Assembly: GCA_040905185.1 (NCBI GenBank)
Contig: JBBDRZ010000002.1
Span: forward strand, 1-54,615
Reading direction: 5' to 3'
Origin: DASTEQ01 sp040905185
GTDB lineage: Bacteria > Chloroflexota > Limnocylindria > QHBO01
Length of the DNA: 54,615 nt
The notes under the pieces are model-generated. The model worked only from the letters and a program-made list of their open reading frames with translations. It was not told the DNA's origin and made no database searches. The translations under genes and the position numbers were made by a program. Position 1 is the first letter of the stretch. Each line of letters begins with the position of its first letter. Positions 25,501 through 35,454 of the stretch are shown in pieces.

Positions 25501-25653
25501 AAGCCGAAGACGTACCTCGAACCGTTCGCGCTCCGGGCGCTGGGTTTCGCGCGCAATGACGACGGCCTCATCGAACAGGCAATCCAACGGTTTGAGGCGA
25601 TGGGCCTTGACTGGCACGCAGCCGAGACGAAGAAATTGCTATCCCCGGTCTGA
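22534..25653 (+). CDS. Class III adenylate cyclase domain-AAA ATPase-TPR regulator
   Basis: A 1039-aa protein. The cyclase domain (residues ~10-180) has the full set of catalytic residues: metal aspartates D18 (FADLVGST) and D62 (GDAVMAVFG), adenine-specifying K58 and D130, transition-state N133 and R137 (GDAVNVAARL). Residues ~200-480 form an AAA/STAND-type ATPase with Walker A GDAGVGKT (232-239) and Walker B VVLIEDLHW. The remainder is TPR-like helical. It should be able to make cAMP, unlike the two other cyclase-fold proteins nearby. Stand-alone gene with no clear operon partner. Confidence 0.9.
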   Translation: MKEPHQSERKLATVIFADLVGSTELGASQDAERTRALLDRFYDAMAAEIDSAGGTVEKFAGDAVMAVFGAPASLEDHAERALHAALAMQRRLRTLFGEELALRIGVNTGEVVVGKAGVSAREGSSFVTGDAVNVAARLEQGAEPGDVLVGERTVATVRGAFEFAELQTIQAKGKPEGVECRRLVRALSLMRPRGVGGLRRAFVGRDEEMKRLEGTYQEVEDQREPRLMTILGDAGVGKTRLTREFWERLGGRSPEPLRRTGRCLSYGQGITYWPLAEVLKEHLGILESDPPTVVLERLGSREILALTLGLDVARGLHPLAARDRFQDAWVEFLDEIVAERPAVVLIEDLHWGEEQLLDLLERLVRDTRGPLLLVATARPELLEQRPGWGARLHGATVELEALSAEEAVLMLDELLGGTLPAGLRDVVVQRAEGNPFFVEELVGTMIDRQLLERQNGSWRLADLPPDFAVPDTVQAVVAARVDLLEPDEKQALQAASVIGRIFWAGPVYELVGEAKPDLRILEERDFIRRRPGSSIAGDREYGIKHALTREVAYASLPKARRAQLHAAFARWLERTGDGRDEYAPLLAHHYAEAVRPEDVDLAWAGAADEVEDLRARSLAWLRRAAELAIGRFEIDEGLALLHRALQLEPEVAARIALWREVGRANVFKFDGEAFWTAMQNSLEGSDEGTAADTYSLLAFHTATRAAMWKRRPERKLIEGWIERALELSEPDAPARARALIAHTYFDPETFGEAAQEASELADRLDDMELRSWAWAAQSEAAFARGDYDEAYAWVRRRFEIVPELTDPDHIALIYLFSLSACLAIGRLEEARRAAEAHDDVTSSLTPHHRMHAVGLLILVERAAGRWEAVRDLTSRAEAAVAANIATPCVLNVASQLRCALANVQLDDDQEARRLERKADALGMEGYGLRLDPIHVEIAIARGDLAEVERKLSEWSPAGFGDIDGLIARLDALVALGRRAEIEKEAPAMVKPKTYLEPFALRALGFARNDDGLIEQAIQRFEAMGLDWHAAETKKLLSPV

Positions 25654-25974
25654 AACGGGGCAAATGAAAGGCAACTGCAACACGTCGCGCCTGGCTCGCC
25701 GATCGCCCTGACGCCTGCGTGGGCGGAAACTGGTGGCTGGCGGTGACCATGAACGGCCGCTTGAAGAAAAACGAATGGAGGCAGCGATGAGCATCATTGC
25801 GTGGATCGTGCGCAGGCTGGACCACAGCCGGACGTAGGCTGACGGCGCGTATTGGTTCTGGATGCCGGCTATCTGCTCCAGGGCCTTCGGGACCGATAAC
25901 GGCGAGCGCTTCAACAGCAGCTGCCGTGCCAGCAGCTCGCGATTCAGCTCCCGCGTGCTCAGGACCTGCGTCAC
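25640..25974 (-). pseudogene. Decayed HTH_42 (winged-helix, YcaQ-like) gene fragment
   Basis: The first ~53 residues (LSTRELNRELLARQLLLKRSPLSVPKALEQIAGIQNQYAPSAYVRLWSSL) match the N-terminus of the winged-helix DNA-binding HTH_42 family, which is normally ~350-400 aa. After that the frame loses similarity and a neighbouring minus frame shows a segment reading PFMVTASHQFPPTQAS that looks like the next family block, so a frameshift and a large 3' deletion are likely. Its ATG overlaps the stop of the upstream PIN gene by 4 bp. The region 25654-25970 holds nothing else. Confidence 0.6.
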
Positions 25975-26438
25975 GGGGCGGCGGGTGGGACCAGGTCGTC
26001 GAGGTACACAACCTCGAGCTTCGCGCTGCCGCGGATCCGTCGATCGTTGGTGACGAAGGCCGTGGCCCCCGCCGCTCGGGCAGAGGCCAGGTGAATGGCA
26101 TCCGGCAGGGCCATTCCGCGCACCCCCCGGATGACGGCGGCATCAACGGCAATTCCCGGTCCGAGCGGCGCGATCGTGAGGCCCGAAATCGCCCGGATCT
26201 CGTCGTTGGTGCGTTCGAGACGTCCCAAGTCCCCATCCCGGGCTGGTCCACTGAGGATCTCGGTCAGCGCGATCACCGAGATCACGGCCGTGGTCGTACC
26301 AGTGTCGACGGCCGTCACGAGCTCGGCGACCCGGTCTGCCCGGGGCTGCATGTTGTCGATCAAGTAGATGAGGACATTGCTGTCCAGGCCGATCTTGCGA
26401 TGGCGTCGACAGACGTCGGCGGTTGTCAGTCCTCCCAT
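25971..26438 (-). CDS. PIN-domain toxin (VapC-like)
   Basis: A 155-aa PIN ribonuclease with GLDSNVLIYLID (~residue 17-28), the ALTEILSGP glutamate (~57-65), LPDAIHLASAR (~111-121) and TNDRRIRG (~128-135). It overlaps the AbrB-type antitoxin gene by 13 bp. The spacing differs from the first AbrB/PIN pair and the two toxins are clearly diverged, so these are separate systems. Confidence 0.9.
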   Translation of the reverse strand: MGGLTTADVCRRHRKIGLDSNVLIYLIDNMQPRADRVAELVTAVDTGTTTAVISVIALTEILSGPARDGDLGRLERTNDEIRAISGLTIAPLGPGIAVDAAVIRGVRGMALPDAIHLASARAAGATAFVTNDRRIRGSAKLEVVYLDDLVPPAAP

Positions 26439-26656
26439 TCGTCCCGCAGGGCACGAACGAAGGCCACGGGGTCACCGTAGGTGCCCTCGCCAATGCCACG
26501 CAGCCGTTCTGCTGCACCGCCGGGCCGCGGCGTGAGCACGATCGCGCCCTTCCGAATCTCAACCGCCAGACGGTCTCCTGCCTTGATGCCCAGCGCCCGC
26601 CGGGCCTCGCTCGGGACGGAGATCTGGTGCTTAGTGCTGACCTTGACGCTTAGCAT
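26426..26656 (-). CDS. AbrB/SpoVT-type antitoxin (VapB-like)
   Basis: A 76-aa antitoxin with an AbrB-type fold in residues 1-46 (SVKVSTKHQISVPSEARRALGIKAGDRLAVEI...AIVLTPR) and a toxin-binding tail (GIGEGTYGDPVAFVRALRDEW). Compared with the antitoxin at 21276-21527, the DNA-binding fold is the same but the tail differs, as expected for a specific pair. Confidence 0.9.
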   Translation of the reverse strand: MLSVKVSTKHQISVPSEARRALGIKAGDRLAVEIRKGAIVLTPRPGGAAERLRGIGEGTYGDPVAFVRALRDEWED

Positions 26657-26691
26657 GATGAGATGCTAAGAACCCATACTCAAATTGTCAA
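26649..26691 (-). promoter_or_regulatory. Promoter and operator of the second AbrB/PIN pair
   Basis: Minus-strand TTGACA (26686-26691) and TAGCAT (26663-26668) are exactly 17 bp apart; the -10 ends 6 nt before the ATG, so no leader is expected. The perfect 8-bp inverted repeat CTTAGCAT-N6-ATGCTAAG (26649-26670) covers the -10 and the start codon. Confidence 0.75.
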
Positions 26692-26693
26692 AC

Positions 26694-29339
26694 TCAGGAG
26701 CCCGCCCGCGTGGCTTCCTCGACCGGGATCGCATCGCTGGTCGCGACCTTCTCGAAGACGAGCGAGCTCTCGCGGAGGTCGACCCGGACCGTATCCTCGC
26801 GGGTGAACTCCCCGGCTAGGACGGCCCTGGCCAGCGGATTCTCGATGGCGCGCTGGATGGCGCGCCGCAGGGGCCGCGCCCCGAACTGCGGGTCGTACCC
26901 CTCGCGCGCGACGTGGGCGCGCGCGTCATCGGTCAATTCGAGGCCGATGCCTGAGTCGGCCAATCGGGCCCGGACCCCCTCGAGCAACAGGCCCACGATC
27001 TCGCTCAGCTGCGACTCGTCGAGCGGGCGAAAGACGATGATCTCATCCACTCGATTCAGGAACTCGGGCCGGAAATGCTCGCGCAGCTGGAGGCGGACGG
27101 CCTCCGCGGCCCGGTCGAACGTCTCGTCCCCGGCGTCGGCGGCGTCGACCAGCGCAGTCGAGCCGACGTTGCTGGTCATGATCACGACCGTGTTCTTGAA
27201 GTCCACGGTGCGGCCCTGGGCATCGGTCAGGCGCCCGTCGTCCAGCACCTGAAGGAGGACGTTGAAGACGTCCGGATGAGCCTTCTCGATCTCGTCGAAC
27301 AGGACGACCTGGTATGGACGGCGGCGGACGGCTTCGGTGAGCTGGCCGCCTTCCTCGTACCCGACGTAGCCGGGCGGGGCGCCGAGCAGGCGCGACACGG
27401 CGAACTTCTCCATGTACTCGCTCATGTCGATCCGGACCAGGGCGTTCTCGTCGTCGAACAGGAACTCGGCCAGGGCCCGGGCCAGCTCGGTCTTGCCCAC
27501 CCCGGTGGGACCCAGGAAAATGAACGAACCGATGGGCCGCTTGGGGTCTTTCAGCCCCGCGCGTGCCCGGCGGATGGCGTCGGAAACCGCCGTGACCGAC
27601 TCGTCCTGGCCGATGAGGCGCCGATGGAGCCGCTCCTCCATGTGGAGCAGCTTCTCGGTCTCGCCCTCCATCAGGCGGCTGACCGGGATGCCGGTCCAAC
27701 GGGCCACGACCTCGGCGATGTCGTCGGCATCGACTTCTTCGCGGACCAGGACCGATCCGGACGACTTCAGCTCGCGCAGTCGCTGCTCCTGTTCGGCCAG
27801 CTGCTTGGTGAGCTCTGTCTCGCGGCCGTATTTCAGCTCGGCGGCCTTGGCGTAATCAGCGGCCCGTTCGGCGGCCTCGATCTCGGGGGCCAGCTTCTCC
27901 AGGGTCTCGCGCGTCTCGCGGATGCCGGCCACGACCTCCTTCTCGCGCTGCCACTGGGCTTTCATCGCATCGGTCCGCTCCCGCAGGTCGGCCAGCTCCT
28001 TCTCGAGTGCCGCCAGGCGTGCCTTGGAGGCGGCATCCTTCTCCTTGCGGAGCGCCTCCCGCTCGATCTCCAGCTGCATCCGGCGCCGCTCCAGCTCGTC
28101 CAGCTCGGCCGGCATGGAGTCCATCTCCATCCGCAGCCGGCTGGCGGCCTCGTCCATCAGGTCGATGGCCTTGTCGGGCAGGAAGCGCTCGGTGATGTAC
28201 CGATTCGAGAGGACCGCGGCGGCCACCAGGGCCGAGTCGGTGATCCGGACCCCGTGATGGACCTCGTATCGCTCGCGCAGGCCACGCAGGATGGAGATCG
28301 TGTCCTCGACCGTGGGTTGGTCCACCACGATGGGCTGGAAGCGCCGTTCCAGGGCGGCGTCCTTCTCGATGTTCTTGCGGTACTCGTCCAGGGTGGTGGC
28401 GCCGATGGCGTGGAGCTCCCCTCGGGCCAGCATCGGCTTCAGGAGGTTGGCAGCGTCCATGGCTCCTTCGGCCGCCCCGGCTCCCACCACGGTGTGCAGC
28501 TCGTCGATGAACAGGATGATCTGGCCCTCGGCGGCGGTGATCTCCTTGAGGACGGCCTTGAGTCGCTCCTCGAACTCCCCGCGGTACTTGGCACCGGCCA
28601 CCATGGCGCCCAGGTCCAGGGCCACGACCCGCTTGTCCTTGAGGGAGTCGGGCACGTCGCCTCGCACGATGCGCTGGGCCAGCCCCTCGGCGATGGCCGT
28701 CTTGCCCACCCCCGGCTCCCCGATCAGGACGGGGTTGTTCTTCGTCCGGCGGCTGAGGACCTGGATGACCCGCCGGATCTCCTCGTCGCGGCCGATGACC
28801 GGGTCCAGCAGGCCGCGGCGGGCGGCATCGGTCAGGTCGCGGCCGTACTTGGCCAGGGCCTCGTAGGTGGCCTCGGGGTTCTCCGACGTCACGCGCTGGC
28901 TGCCTCGGATCTCGGTCAGGGCCGCCAGCACCGCCTTCTCGTCGATTCCGTTGGCGCTCAATATCCGAGTGGCGGGGCTGGGCGGCTGGGTCGCCAGGAT
29001 GGTGAGCAGCAGATGCTCGGTGGAAACGTACTCGTCGCGCATCCGTTCCGCCAACGGGTGGCTGTCGGCAAGGATGCGGCGGGCGTCCTCGGACAGGGTG
29101 AGCTGAGTGGTGCCGGAGATCTTTGGATGCTTGGTCAGCTCTTCACGGATCTGGGTCGCCAGCGCGCCCGGGTCGTGGCCGGTGCGCTCCAGGACGGCGG
29201 GGACGACGCCATCGGGCTGCTCGACCAGGGCGTACAGGAGGTGCAGCGCCTCCATCTGGCCGTGGCCTTCTCCCTCTGCGAGCTGCTGGGCGGACAGGAC
29301 CGCCTCCTGGGCCTTCTGGGTGAACCGCTCAATGCGCAT
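26694..29339 (-). CDS. clpB: ATP-dependent disaggregase ClpB
   Basis: ClpB rescues aggregated proteins together with DnaK/DnaJ. The 881-aa product has the N-terminal repeat domain (residues ~1-145), AAA domain 1 with GEPGVGKT near 205, a long coiled-coil middle domain (~400-530, rich in ELEKELADLRERTDAMKAQ-type heptads), AAA domain 2 with GPTGVGKT near 605 and the C-terminal D2-small domain. The middle domain separates it from ClpA/ClpX. It is the last gene of the heat-shock operon and its start overlaps dnaJ by 11 bp. Confidence 0.96.
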   Translation of the reverse strand: MRIERFTQKAQEAVLSAQQLAEGEGHGQMEALHLLYALVEQPDGVVPAVLERTGHDPGALATQIREELTKHPKISGTTQLTLSEDARRILADSHPLAERMRDEYVSTEHLLLTILATQPPSPATRILSANGIDEKAVLAALTEIRGSQRVTSENPEATYEALAKYGRDLTDAARRGLLDPVIGRDEEIRRVIQVLSRRTKNNPVLIGEPGVGKTAIAEGLAQRIVRGDVPDSLKDKRVVALDLGAMVAGAKYRGEFEERLKAVLKEITAAEGQIILFIDELHTVVGAGAAEGAMDAANLLKPMLARGELHAIGATTLDEYRKNIEKDAALERRFQPIVVDQPTVEDTISILRGLRERYEVHHGVRITDSALVAAAVLSNRYITERFLPDKAIDLMDEAASRLRMEMDSMPAELDELERRRMQLEIEREALRKEKDAASKARLAALEKELADLRERTDAMKAQWQREKEVVAGIRETRETLEKLAPEIEAAERAADYAKAAELKYGRETELTKQLAEQEQRLRELKSSGSVLVREEVDADDIAEVVARWTGIPVSRLMEGETEKLLHMEERLHRRLIGQDESVTAVSDAIRRARAGLKDPKRPIGSFIFLGPTGVGKTELARALAEFLFDDENALVRIDMSEYMEKFAVSRLLGAPPGYVGYEEGGQLTEAVRRRPYQVVLFDEIEKAHPDVFNVLLQVLDDGRLTDAQGRTVDFKNTVVIMTSNVGSTALVDAADAGDETFDRAAEAVRLQLREHFRPEFLNRVDEIIVFRPLDESQLSEIVGLLLEGVRARLADSGIGLELTDDARAHVAREGYDPQFGARPLRRAIQRAIENPLARAVLAGEFTREDTVRVDLRESSLVFEKVATSDAIPVEEATRAGS

Positions 29340-30291
29340 GGCGCGGGTCCGGCTGTGGGTGCGCGTTGGCGAAGCGTTCGAACTCGGCGCGCGCCTCCTC
29401 GTCGAGCTTGGGGAGCACGACCCGGGCGGTGACCAGCAGGTCGCCCTTCTGGTCCGGGTGCCCGCGTTTGGGGAGCCCGCGGCCCGGGATCCGGATGACC
29501 TGACCGTTCTGGGTGTTGGGGCGAATCCGAAGCTTGACCTTCCCGTTCAAAGTGGGCACGGGGACCTCGGCTCCCAGCAGGGCCTCGGGTAGGCTGAGCG
29601 GCAGCTCGGTGACCAGGTTGGCTCCGTCGCGCTTGAATCGGGGATCGGGCTTGATCCGCACGGTGAGCGTCACTCCCTCGTCCCGCAGCCGAATCCGCGC
29701 GCCGTCCGACACCCCGGGTGGGATCTTGACCTGGAGCCGGCGCCCGTCCAGGGCCACGGTCCGTTCGGTGCCGCGCGCCACCTCGGCCAGCGTCACCTCG
29801 ACCGTGCCGTGGGCCTGAGCAGGTCGCAACGATCGGCCGCTCGTCCCAAAGCTGCCGAGGTCGCCGAATACCCCTCCCGGGGCGCCGGCCGCGCCGGCTG
29901 CGCCGGCGCCCATCGGTCCATCCTCGAAGAACATCCGGAAGAAGTCGCTGAAGCCGCCCAGATCGTCCGCGGTCGCGGTGTGGACCCGCCACCGCATGCC
30001 GCCCGGCGCGCCGCCGAAGGCGGACCAGTCACCGGCCTGGTTGGGGTCGAACCCGGCCTGCTGGTACGCCTGCCAGTTGGCGCCCAGCTCGTCGTACTTC
30101 TTTCGCTTCTCCGGGTCGGAGAGGACGGCGTGCGCCTCGTTGGCTTCCTTGAAGCGCTTCTCGGCGTCGGCGTCGCCCGGGTTGCGGTCGGGATGGAGCT
30201 CCCGGGCGAGGCGCCGGTACGCCTTCTTGATCTCGGCCGCGGACGCGGCCTTGGGGACGCCGAGGACCTGGTAGTAGTCCCGGTATTCCAC
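29329..30291 (-). CDS. DnaJ-type co-chaperone without zinc finger (CbpA-like)
   Basis: A 320-aa Hsp40. The J domain is residues 4-68 with the HPD motif in LHPDRN; a Gly/Phe- and Ala-rich linker follows (~70-150), then two beta-barrel substrate-binding domains (VEVTLAEVARGTERTV ... LPLSLPEALLGAEVPVPTLNGKVKLRI). The CxxCxGxG zinc repeats of classic DnaJ are missing, so it is the type II, CbpA-like form. It probably stimulates a DnaK encoded elsewhere, feeding substrate to ClpB. Confidence 0.93.
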   Translation of the reverse strand: MEYRDYYQVLGVPKAASAAEIKKAYRRLARELHPDRNPGDADAEKRFKEANEAHAVLSDPEKRKKYDELGANWQAYQQAGFDPNQAGDWSAFGGAPGGMRWRVHTATADDLGGFSDFFRMFFEDGPMGAGAAGAAGAPGGVFGDLGSFGTSGRSLRPAQAHGTVEVTLAEVARGTERTVALDGRRLQVKIPPGVSDGARIRLRDEGVTLTVRIKPDPRFKRDGANLVTELPLSLPEALLGAEVPVPTLNGKVKLRIRPNTQNGQVIRIPGRGLPKRGHPDQKGDLLVTARVVLPKLDEEARAEFERFANAHPQPDPRHAH

Positions 30292-30314
30292 GGCGTCCCC
30301 CCGCTAGGGCTTCC

Positions 30315-32857
<2,543 letters not shown>

Positions 32858-32861
<4 letters not shown>

Positions 32862-33229
32862 CTGCTGCTGGGTTCGGGGATGGGCACGGCGACGGGCTCG
32901 AGCTTGGGCTCGGGTTCCGCGTCGCCCTGGACAAAGCGTTCGACATCACCTTCATCGAACAGGTCGTAGACCCGGATCTTGCCGAGCGCTTCGAGCTGCA
33001 GGATGACCTTGACGCCCGCCAGGTTCACCCCCTGGCGCCGGGTCAGGAAGCGGATGATACGCACCCGCTCAATATCGGCCTCCGAATAGAGGCGGAGGTT
33101 GTTGCGCCGCTGCGGACAGACGAGCCCCTCCTCGTCGTAGATCCGCAGCGTGCGCGGGTGCACCGCCGCCAGTTCGGCGGCGATGCTGATGAAGTAACGC
33201 GGCCGCTTGGGGTCGCGGATCCAACTCAC
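32858..33229 (-). CDS. hspR: MerR-family heat-shock regulator HspR
   Basis: A 123-aa MerR-type protein. The helix-turn-helix and wing are in residues ~12-60 (YFISIAAELAAVHPRTLRIYDEEGLVCPQRRNNLRLYSEADIERVRII), the HspR signature. HspR represses chaperone operons and, in Streptomyces, uses DnaK as co-repressor. Its position second in its own target operon (overlapping hsp20 and lon by 4 bp each) indicates autoregulation. The tail is rich in Pro/Glu. Confidence 0.9.
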
Positions 33230-33681
33230 CTGGGCGGAACCTTGACCTGAATCTGGCGCGGCTTCACGTCTTCGGCCTTCGGGATGGTCAGGCGCAGGAG
33301 ACCGTTCTCGAAGGTGGCCTCCGCCTTCTCACCCTGGACCCGGACCGGAAGCTGCAGCGTCCTGCTGAACGTGCCGGTGCGGCGCTCGCGGTACAGGTAC
33401 TGGTCACGCTCGACCTTCTCGTCGGCGCGGACCTCGCCCCGGATGGACAGGTTCTGGCCGGTGATCGTGATGTCCACGTCCTCCGGCTTGACCCCTGGCA
33501 GGGACGCGGTGACGATGATCTCGTCGTTGGTCTGGTGGACGTCGACCGGGGCCCTCAGCGCCTCGCCGTTCAGGATCCGCCAGCCGAACGGGTTGACGAC
33601 CGACTCGTCGAAGAGGCGGTCCATCGCACCGCGCAGCGAGATCATGTCGGTGAAGGGGTCGATTCGCGTCAGGTTGGCCAT
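33226..33681 (-). CDS. Small heat-shock protein Hsp20
   Basis: A 151-aa alpha-crystallin-type chaperone that holds unfolding proteins. The alpha-crystallin domain is residues ~45-140 (APVDVHQTNDEIIVTASLPGVKPEDVDITITGQNLSIRGE ... FSRTLQLPVRVQGEKAEATFENGLLRLTIPKAED) and the C-terminal IQVKV is the I-x-V tail that docks subunits. The ATG at 33681 follows GGAG by 7-8 nt; a TTG 15 nt upstream is less likely. The SD and start lie in a hairpin (33680-33700). First gene of the operon. Confidence 0.93.
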   Translation of the reverse strand: MANLTRIDPFTDMISLRGAMDRLFDESVVNPFGWRILNGEALRAPVDVHQTNDEIIVTASLPGVKPEDVDITITGQNLSIRGEVRADEKVERDQYLYRERRTGTFSRTLQLPVRVQGEKAEATFENGLLRLTIPKAEDVKPRQIQVKVPPR

Positions 33682-33700
33682 GATTGTGATCTCCAATCAT
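33680..33700 (-). promoter_or_regulatory. AU-rich hairpin over the hsp20 SD and start codon
   Basis: Perfect inverted repeat ATGATTG-N7-CAATCAT. In the mRNA the GGAGA ribosome site lies across the 5' arm and loop, and the AU of the AUG is in the 3' arm. The 7-N7-7 geometry equals that of the Streptomyces HspR box, but the sequence differs. It could be an RNA thermometer or a DNA operator. Confidence 0.5.
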
Positions 33701-33733
33701 CGGTTTGTTCATCGATTGAGCTTGTGTTTTCAG

Positions 33734-33783
33734 GCGCCCGGAGGGCGCATCGGTACCCTAATCATTGACAACATCGTTGTCAA
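33734..33783 (-). promoter_or_regulatory. Heat-shock operon promoter, operator-like repeat and 5' hairpin
   Basis: Minus-strand TTGACA (33778-33783) and TAGGGT (33755-33760) are 17 bp apart. The -35 is part of a perfect inverted repeat TTGACAAC-N3-GTTGTCAA (33765-33783), a candidate HspR site. Transcription should begin near 33748, exactly where a GCGCCC-N3-GGGCGC hairpin (33734-33748) starts. The leader is ~67 nt. Confidence 0.6.
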
Positions 33784-33793
33784 GACCTATGGC

Positions 33794-34041
33794 AACTCGG
33801 GCTTTCGCAGCCCTGGCTCGAGCTCGGCTGGACCGCGAGGCGGCCGCGCAGGAGCATTTGTTCACCAGGTGTACCGAACGGCCAATGCCACGGCCGATCG
33901 AGACGTCCGATGCCCTCAACCTGCCTGTTCTGTTCGCTCAATGTTCATGAACGGCCGAATTGACCACCCTGACGGCCGCCGACAGGTCCAATTTGGCCGA
34001 TACGTACATGAGGTGAACATCGAGACCGATGCTGGGCGCTG
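33794..34041. other. Intergenic region between the heat-shock promoter and the DUF4129 operon end
   Basis: About 250 bp with no convincing gene on either strand. The palindrome TTGACAAC-N3-GTTGTCAA also gives a plus-strand TTGACA/TATGGC pair (17-bp spacing) reading into this region, but no plausible product follows. Only the 10-bp palindrome GTTCATGAAC near 33943 stands out. Confidence 0.5.
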
Positions 34042-35454
34042 TCAGGTCAGGCGGGCCTCGCGCAATGCTCGTTCCAGGCGCTCCAGCCGGCCGGCGGCGC
34101 GGCGTCGTTCCGGGTTGCCAAGGGGCAGGCCGGCATATCGGAGAAGCTGGTACCCGGCGGCCAGGCGGGCCAGGGCGGGAGCGACCGGGGCGGATGGCGT
34201 GACCCGGGCCAGGTGCTGGCGCGGTGTTTCGGCCGACCGGCGCGCCCAGCGGCCGTCCGCCGCCAGGGCGTCCAGGGCCGCAAGGTAGGCGCCCACCGGG
34301 TCGCTGCGGTCGCCGCGCGCCGGGGCGGCGGCCCTGGGTTCGCGTCGTGGCCGCGGGGGGCGGTCGAAGACCACGCTCCGCTCTTCCGCGACCTCGCCCA
34401 ACAGGGCCTCCATCCGGCGCTGCTCCCGCCAGCGCCACCAGATGTACAGCGCCACCGCGGCCAGCTCGAGCAGGATGATGACGCCGATCAGCACGAAGAA
34501 CAGGATGCCCGGCAGGGGGCTTGTGGGCTGCGCCGCGCCGATCTCGATGACCGGGAGCTGGATGGTTCCCTGGCCGAACCCTTCCGGCAGGATCCCGCGA
34601 GCCAGGTCGATGAAGAGCGCGGCCAGGAGGATGACCGGAGACAGGAGCAGGACGACGAGGGCGCCCAGGACTCGGATGGGCGCCACCAGGGCGACTACCA
34701 GGGCCTCCAGCGGGACACCCAGGAACAGCGCGGCCGGGATGCCGAGCACCGTCACCCCCAGCGCCACCAGCAGGACGAACCCAAACCACGAGCCGCCGCC
34801 CGGGCCGTCACCGCGGACGGTGGCCAGGCGGGCCAGTCCCAGGGCCAGCACCCCCGAACCCACGAACATGAGCGAGCCGATGAAGGCGAGCGCGGTGAAC
34901 GCTTCCTGGATGCCGGGGCCTGCCCGTCCGGCCGCCAGGTCGCCGATCAGCCATGCGACTGCGACCGCCGGCAGGCCCCAGCGCATGAGCTGGTCCTGGA
35001 CTTCTTCGTCCACGACCCGCGAATGGTGTGCGTGCCCGCGCAGGACGGCCAGGGCGCCGATCCACCCACCGGGATGGGCGGCCAGGGCCGCCTGGGCGTC
35101 GCCCTGGATCAGCGCGACCCGGACCTCGGGGGCCAGCAGCCAGGCCATCGTGCCCGCGGCCACCGCCAGCACCGGCAACCCGAACGCCTCGCCCGCCGGT
35201 CCCCGCCACCGGGCGCGGCGCGCCCAGGCCATGCCCGCCCCGGCCAGGATGGCGAACTCGAGTGGCCCGATGATCGGCACCTCCCCGAGCAGGGCCTGGA
35301 CGGCCGCCGCCACCACGGCCAGGATTCCGCCCTCGGCCATGCACTGGGCGACGGGCAGCAGCCGCGAGGGGCGTGGGGGGCTGGGCGGCGGGGCGGGCCG
35401 GCCGTCCGGCTCGACGCTGACCGGGACCGGCTCAGGCGGATAGTTCGACCACAT
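34042..35454 (-). CDS. Membrane protein with C-terminal DUF4129-like domain
   Basis: A 470-aa protein with about seven to eight predicted transmembrane helices in residues ~33-360, then a cytoplasmic C-terminal domain (~385-465: VGAYLAALDALAADGRWARRSAETPRQHLARV ... AAGYQLLRYAGL) that matches DUF4129. In related loci DUF4129 is part of a transglutaminase-like membrane protein cotranscribed with moxR and DUF58. Here no transglutaminase domain is visible. Last gene of the operon, overlapping the DUF58 gene by 23 bp. Confidence 0.75.
   Translation of the reverse strand: MWSNYPPEPVPVSVEPDGRPAPPPSPPRPSRLLPVAQCMAEGGILAVVAAAVQALLGEVPIIGPLEFAILAGAGMAWARRARWRGPAGEAFGLPVLAVAAGTMAWLLAPEVRVALIQGDAQAALAAHPGGWIGALAVLRGHAHHSRVVDEEVQDQLMRWGLPAVAVAWLIGDLAAGRAGPGIQEAFTALAFIGSLMFVGSGVLALGLARLATVRGDGPGGGSWFGFVLLVALGVTVLGIPAALFLGVPLEALVVALVAPIRVLGALVVLLLSPVILLAALFIDLARGILPEGFGQGTIQLPVIEIGAAQPTSPLPGILFFVLIGVIILLELAAVALYIWWRWREQRRMEALLGEVAEERSVVFDRPPRPRREPRAAAPARGDRSDPVGAYLAALDALAADGRWARRSAETPRQHLARVTPSAPVAPALARLAAGYQLLRYAGLPLGNPERRRAAGRLERLERALREARLT

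Noticed and set aside
33765..33950. Plus-strand small frame behind a TTGACA/TATGGC pair facing away from hsp20
   Set aside because: The -10 overlaps the would-be start and the product has no domain or membrane helix. The promoter pair is probably just the symmetric half of the palindrome.
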